A DNA stretch of 64,000 bases from NCBI GenBank assembly GCA_015698045.1, contig BLAL01000291.1, forward strand, positions 248,001-312,000, in the 5' to 3' direction. The DNA comes from Rhizophagus clarus. Its lineage: Eukaryota > Glomeromycota > Glomeromycetes > Glomerales > Glomeraceae. Position 1 is the first letter of the stretch, and each line of letters begins with the position of its first letter. The position numbers were made by a program, and so were the translations under genes. Below, in pieces: positions 58,532-64,000 of this stretch. The notes beneath the pieces were generated by a model. The model made no database searches and was not told where the DNA came from. It saw only the letters and a list, made by a program, of their open reading frames with translations.

Positions 58532-60751
58532 CACTAGTCAAAAAAGGAATATTCGGCCTTAATGAAATTTGGCCTATATTCGACCAAAATTAAAATTATT
58601 CGACCTCAATTAGTAATGATCTACGATTAAACATATATTTGACGTTGTTGAATCATAGTCGAATGGTGTATATTAATTGAGCGTTGCGTCGCGTATCACA
58701 TAACTAATTAAAGCTTAAAAAAAAGACTAAATTTAATGAAGTTTCTAAAACTTCTTTCCTTTTTCCTTCACCATTTCCTTTCGTTTTTACCTCCTTTCGT
58801 CCTTTCCCTATTTTTTATCTTTCCCCCTTCTTTCTTTTTCTTCCCTTCATATTTTCCTTTATCTTTCCCTTTTCCTTCTCTTTCTTAATTTCTCTTTTCC
58901 CACTTCTCCCGCACTTTCTTTAAAAAATCCTTAACGAAACAGCTCGTTTTAAGCAGATATTTTGGTCTCCTTTGGACGCGAAATTTCACGGTAATAATTT
59001 TTTTTCTTTAACTACTCTTAATTTAACGAACGGCTTCTAAAAGTTCGGTTACTTCTTTTTATTTAGTATTTTCTCAGATCTCTTCCTTGGATCTAGGTAA
59101 GTGAAATTGTTTTTTCTTTTAACTTTAAAACGAACTTTATTAACAGTTCATTTTTTTTTTTTGCAGGCAACCAGTTCTTTGACATTAGGGGCCGTTTCTT
59201 TTTGTGGCGGTGTTTCAGTAAGAATTGTAAAGTTTAATTTTTTTATTCTATGACTTCTAAAGGACAGTTAATAATTTCATTTTTTTTTCATTTTTTTTTA
59301 GACGGTTGGCTCTTCAGTAGGATCTCGGGAGTATCTTTTGTTTTTTTTTCATTTCTTTTAGACGGTTGGCTCTTCGGTAAGATCTCGAGAGTATCTTTTC
59401 ATTTTATTTTGATGTTTTACGACATTTACTAACGACTCATTTTACTCTTTTTTAGACGGCTAACTCTTCAGTTTGTATAGGATTTTGGTGAGTATTTTAA
59501 TTTTTTCATTTTATTTTGTGGTTTTTATGACGTTTATTAACAACTTATTTTACTCCTTTTAGATAGTTGATACTCGTGTGGAATTGGTAGCAACGAGACA
59601 GTTTTAACAACTCGGCTTTTAGTGAGTTTTAATATTTTTTTTTTTATTTTTAATTAAATTTATTTTTTTAATGAATCATGTGTTAATATTTTGATTATTT
59701 TAATTATAGACGGCTAATTTTCAACATCTTTGATATAATTTCAGTAAGATGAAATATTCAGTTTATTTATTTAACAAAATGATTACTAATGTTTCGATTC
59801 TCTATTTTTTTTAGGCGAGTTCAGTTTTTTTGATGTAAGAATTCGGCGAGTATTTTTTTTTAAAGATTTCTTTCGCCCTTTGAAAAATAATTACTAATTT
59901 ATTTTTTCTTTTTTTTAGATAATTTGTTTCTCGGCTCTTTGGACGCGAAATTCGACAAGAATGATCTTTGACGAACCTCCGATCTTTGGATGTGTGGATT
60001 TGATGGTATGTTTTTTTAATGCAAGAATTCAGCGAGTATTTTTTTTAAAGATTTCTTTCGCCTTTTTGAAAAATAATTACTAATTTATTTTTCTTTTTTT
60101 TAGATAATTTGTTCCTCGGTTCTCTGGACGTGAAATTCGATAAGAATGATCTTTGACGAACCTCCGATCTTTAGATGTGTGGATTTGATGATGTGTTTTT
60201 TTAATGCAAGAATTCGGCGAGTATGTTTTTTTTAAGATTTCTTTCGCCTTTTAAAAAATAATTACTAATTTATTTTTTCTTTTTTTTTTTAGACAGTTTA
60301 TTCTTCGGCTCTCTGGACGCAAAATTCGCAAGAATGATTTAGGATTTTTTAGGATACTGATTGTGTAGATGATGGTTGTGGATATAATGGCGGATAGATT
60401 ATATAGATAGATAAATATTAGATAGATTTTATATAATATTATAATATGTAGCTATAAATAAAATATTAATAAACCTATTATTTGACCTTGAAAAACCTCT
60501 AGTTCGACCTATTTATCAAATTATATTCAGATTACATACAGTAGTCGAATATAGTTTTTTTAGGGTCGAATAAATATGTAATAATGTCCTAATATAGGTA
60601 AAATGATGGTCAAATTTTCTTTCCGAATGTTGGACGATTGGCACCTTAAATGCGCCAAAAAAATCGGCCTCAATTTGACATAGGTTAGATCGTCATTCGA
60701 CCTATATTCACCTGGTCAAATTTAGGCCGAATTGTCCTTTTTCGACTAGTG
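58532..60751. mobile_element. Non-autonomous CACTA element, 2.2 kb, filled by a module array
   Basis: Left CACTAGTCAAAAAAGGAATA and right (complement) CACTAGTCGAAAAAGGACAA ends form an inverted repeat that continues through ATTCGGCCT...TTTGRCC. CTT is duplicated on both outer sides (58529-58531, 60752-60754). The first 12 bp differ from the ends of the 46842-58265 element at one position, so the same transposase might act on both. Subterminal parts repeat CGGCCT/TTCGACC/GTCGAAT motifs. No transposase is present. It inserted just downstream of the relic gene at 60765-63745. Confidence 0.8.
58925..60350 (+). repeat. Splice-framed tandem module array (array C)
   Basis: At least eleven modules of about 40-90 bp, each preceded by a pyrimidine tract ending in TTTTTAG and most followed by a GTAAG/GTGAG/GTATG donor-like site. 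Examples: ACGGTTGGCTCTTC(A/G)GTA at about 59301 and 59361, ACGGCTAACTC at 59456, and long units GATAATTTGTTTCTCGGCTC...GATTTGATG at about 59918 and 60104 (about 187-bp period). Module starts (ACGG, ATAA, ACAG) are related. No common reading frame was found. Same architecture as 1-1010, different sequence. Confidence 0.65.
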
Positions 60752-60764
60752 CTTATTTGGTTTT

Positions 60765-63745
60765 CAATTTATGATAGATTTGTGTATATCAAGCAATCCA
60801 ATTACTAATTGTAGAAATTTTTGGAATTTCCTTCTCTTCTAAAACTCTTTCTTCCACTAATCCTTTCAGTTCATTATGCATCTCTTGAGCTGTATATTTT
60901 CACTTTTATTTACATAAATTAAGCACCATTTTCAAAGTTAATTTACAATATAAATTATAAATACCAGCATAATAAATTTATATTATTTTAAAGATGAGAC
61001 TTAAAACACCATTTTAAAAGCATTTTTTTATTTAATTAATAATACAGTTTTTGTAAAAATCACTTAGTTTATAAAAAAGTGAATTTTCAACTTTTTAACT
61101 AAGACAGATACAACAAATAAATGCCAGAATTTGATTCTTTCATAAATAGGTTAGGTTCCAAAAATCTTAAAGATTGAATCATTAGTTATTAAGAAAATAA
61201 ACTTTAAAAATCATGTAGATCATTAAAAAATCAAAAATTTACTAAAATGCTTTTAAATGTTGTTTTAAGTCTCATCTTTAAAATAAATATAAATTTATTA
61301 TGCTGGTATTTATAATTTATATCGTAAATTAACTTTGAAAATGGTGCTTAATTTATGCTGTCTACTATATATCTCCAGCCAAGAAATATGCCTCGAGATA
61401 TAGAATAACATTTTTATTTATTCGTTTACCTCCTTCTTTTTTACCAAATTTCTGATTTTCTTTTAAGGCCCATTCACTTGGTAATGCAAAATCAAATGTA
61501 TGATTCAAAACTTGCCCTGAACCCAATTAGTGTCAATAATTTCAGTATTTAACACGTCTATTATTCATTCAGAAAAAAAGAAAATTAGTTTTGAAATAAT
61601 ATAATTACAATTTTATGGTAAGAATAATTTACTCATATTTTATTGTGATATTTCATCATTCAATTTATTTTGTAAAATTTCTGCTAATACAATTCTATTA
61701 TTGCTTATATCTGTGTCAACGCCATATTCTTTAATTGTTTCTTCAATTCTTTAATAGTGAGATGACTTGTATTGATTTCTAATACAAAAAAATCATGTAA
61801 AAAATTGCAAAAAGATCAAATTTCAATTTATTACATACTTGATTTATGAGGTAATGGCATGTTCCAATTGGAAGTTGGAATTGAGTGATCTGAAACTTGC
61901 AGATTAGGTTTTTAAGAGGTCTTTTTTCAAATTGTGCTATTTTAACTGGCTCAAAATTTTTTCATATTCCAATATTAGGCATTGTACAAGCCTAAATAAA
62001 TCCTGCATATTCACCTTCTGTTGGCCAGAACCATTCATACCAATTGGAATTTTCTGGTATAAATTTTTCTTTTTCATCCTGATTCTACAAATCACAGTAA
62101 TTGTTTTTAGTAATATTACATAACTTCAAATTGTAATCTTTCATATACTTCTTTTCGTTCTGATTCCAAATATGCTACTGAAGTACCACAATCCCTTGAA
62201 TAGTATTTTTATATCTACACCTTCATTGATATCAAATTCCAACCAAATATAACGATTTATTGCATGAGAAATCTGTAACCAATAACTCAATAAATAATAA
62301 TAGTGATTTCCTAAATTATTTGAACAATCAATACACACTTGGATATGGTGAGAATTAATTGAAGTTTTGGCTTCTTCAGCTTCTAAAAAACCCATTTTTT
62401 ACCATAATATTATACCATTCACTCCAATGTTCTAGAATTAACATTAGGTCTGCATTATGATAATGCGAATCATTATCAGAAAGAAAAGTAACCCAATCTG
62501 GTTTGATTTCAAGTGATTCAATAACTGCATGTAGTGAAGAAGCTGTAAACTATGTATCTTGACATGTATCAGCCGACCAGTAGTTCAAATACTTGAATAT
62601 CCAATTGATTACTTTTAGATTTTCATGTAATAAATAAGAATTGAATGCAAAGCCCAACCTTTTTTCCCAAAAAAGCATTTTTTGTTTCTCTTGCACTTTT
62701 AGGTAAGATTTTCATCTTATAATCAACTATTATTTATAGCTCCTTTTCATTCTAAATTTAATAAATTCGTATTAAATTGAGAATTTAGAAATATCTTTCG
62801 TGACTGATGACTCAAATAATAGAAAATTTGATCTCATAATTCATAAATTTTCTCGTAATTATTGTTTGAAATGTTTTTTTCAATATCAGTGAAGAATTGA
62901 AAAAGTGCATCACAATCTGAACATGTATGAGTATGTTGTTCATTACATATACCAAAAGCAAAAAGAAGGCAATAGTTTATACATTGATTATATGCTGTTG
63001 TATCATCAGAATTTACCAGTCAAATGTGACTCATATTCCCTTTCAGATATCATTTTAACTTCTCTCCTTGATCTAATAATTGATTCTAAAAAGAAATTAT
63101 TAGGAATTAATATTTATATAAATATATTTTTATCAATTATAGGAATGAAAATATTACCTGAATATGAAGATTACTAACGTGATTTTGAATAAGTTTGGTA
63201 GTTCATCAAATGTTTCATAACCATATGTGTTGCATATTGAGCACAAACTACCAAGATTCTCATGATAAATATATTTATTACCTTGCAGATGCTTATAAAA
63301 AGTTGTTCGTTTTACTTCATTTGGATATTTTTCATGAAACTTTTCCCACAATTCTTGTTTTGTATTTTTTGAGGTAATGAACTGGTTCTTACATAATAGC
63401 ATCTGTTTTGTATGAACTCATTATTATATTAGCTTTATCAAAAAAGAATTGTTCTAAATTTTCTTTTTTTTTCCATCCTAATTTGTCTTTGATAATAATA
63501 GTTTTTTGTGCTTGAAGTGCATCTGTTCATTAATACGCGCATATTGGCAGGCTCTTGATATTGTATTTGCGGACACCTACAAGATTATATTTTTTATTAG
63601 TTCAATTATTTTGATTAGTACAATATGTAATTGTAGTAGCATTAACAGTACACTAACCCCTAATTTAGATCTGAGTTCTTTGATAGGTAAATTTTGTAGC
63701 AATAATTGAAAGAATTCGTCTTTGACCATTTGGACCTCTATTTGT
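60765..63745 (-). pseudogene. Degenerate member of an expanded Glomeromycotina gene family (transposase-like)
   Basis: Read on the minus strand from about 63745: LPIKELRSKLGVS and NTISRACQYARIN (HTH-like), ELWEKFHEKYPNEVKRTTFY, ENLGSLCSICNTYGYE (CxxC), AYNQCINYCLLFAFGICNEQ, CSDCDALFQF, FLEAEEAKTSINSHHIQ, then an intron-like GTGTGT...TTACAG of 66-69 bp, ISHAINRYIWLEFDINEG, WYEWFWPTEGEYAGFI, ALKENQKFGKKEGGKRINKN and KYTAQEMHNELKGLVEE. The order matches proteins I recall as very abundant in Rhizophagus and of unproven, perhaps transposase, function. Many stops and frameshifts are present. A fold-back element (60912-61359) interrupts it near the C-terminal end. Confidence 0.55.
60912..61359. mobile_element. 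Fold-back MITE, about 450 bp, with arms of about 117 bp
   Basis: CATAAATTAAGCACCATTTTC...AAGCATTTT at 60914-61030 returns inverted at 61240-61357 with only a handful of differences, separated by about 210 bp. It interrupts the relic gene between LEAYFLAGD and KYTAQEMHN. A target duplication is not obvious. Confidence 0.8.
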
Positions 63746-64000
63746 TTTTTTTAATGCATTCATGAAATGGCTTGTCAAAATGTAATGATTGATTTTTTTG
63801 ATAATATGGATTTTGTTAGAGGAATCCTGATTTCATAAAGTATTTGTAACGTTGAATATTTGGTTACTTATTGTTAGTTAGATACTTTAGTACATCTGTT
63901 TAATTTATTTTTTTGGATACCTATTCATAAATTATATTTAATTACAATTTTTTTTATAAGGAGGTTCACAATATAAGTATTGAAAATGATACATATATAT
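63746..64000. other. Right edge, no gene recognised
   Basis: A+T-rich; may be the 5' flank of the relic gene. Nothing else is supported. Confidence 0.4.

Overview
The window looks like nuclear DNA of an arbuscular mycorrhizal fungus (Glomeromycotina, Rhizophagus-like). I infer this from the very A+T-rich sequence, compact genes with many 60-110 bp GT-AG introns, the density of hAT, CACTA and Plavaka transposon remains, and two relic gene families that I recall only from that lineage. No RNA gene, CRISPR array or bacterial gene organisation was found.

Layout. 1-6984 is repeat-rich: a tandem array of short modules framed by splice-like sites (1-1010), satellites of 24 bp, about 11 bp and 50 bp, small inverted-repeat elements, a Plavaka-type transposase relic (3850-5335) and a retroposon tail. 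6985-11935 is a decayed RRM-like gene split by a 3.3-kb hAT element (7270-10601, TSD GTTATAGT) that kept only the two ends of its transposase and carries a separate four-exon SANT/Myb-like gene. 12228-13754 is a non-autonomous element. 14162-16934 is a hAT with a damaged transposase. 18393-22219 is a hAT whose 602-aa transposase reads through four exons without a break; it sits inside an old CACTA-like miniature element.

The host core is 24-43 kb. It holds a Na+/K+-type (IIC) P-type ATPase (24224-28063, minus), a CSL transcription factor of the CBF1/Su(H)/Lag-1 family (29275-33382, minus), about 8 kb of simple-sequence-rich intergenic DNA, and a class II histone deacetylase/acetylpolyamine amidohydrolase gene (41572-42977, plus).

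The most interesting part is 46842-58265, an 11.4-kb CACTA-superfamily transposon. It has inverted CACTGGTCAAAAT ends, a 3-bp ATG target duplication and palindromic subterminal repeats (ATATCGGGTACCCGATAT type). Inside are a Tnp2 transposase (one in-frame stop, one frameshift), a SANT/Myb-like proline-rich gene, a 109-aa basic gene, an RGG-like fragment and an unrecognised multi-exon gene that diverges from tnp2 across a promoter packed with GATCAGRTTCGCGT repeats. Just 266 bp beyond it lies a second, non-autonomous CACTA element (58532-60751, CACTAGTCAAAA ends, CTT duplication) filled with another splice-framed module array. The window ends in a decayed member of an expanded Glomeromycotina family (60765-63745), itself interrupted by a fold-back element. 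Exon boundaries were read by eye and may be off by one or two bases.
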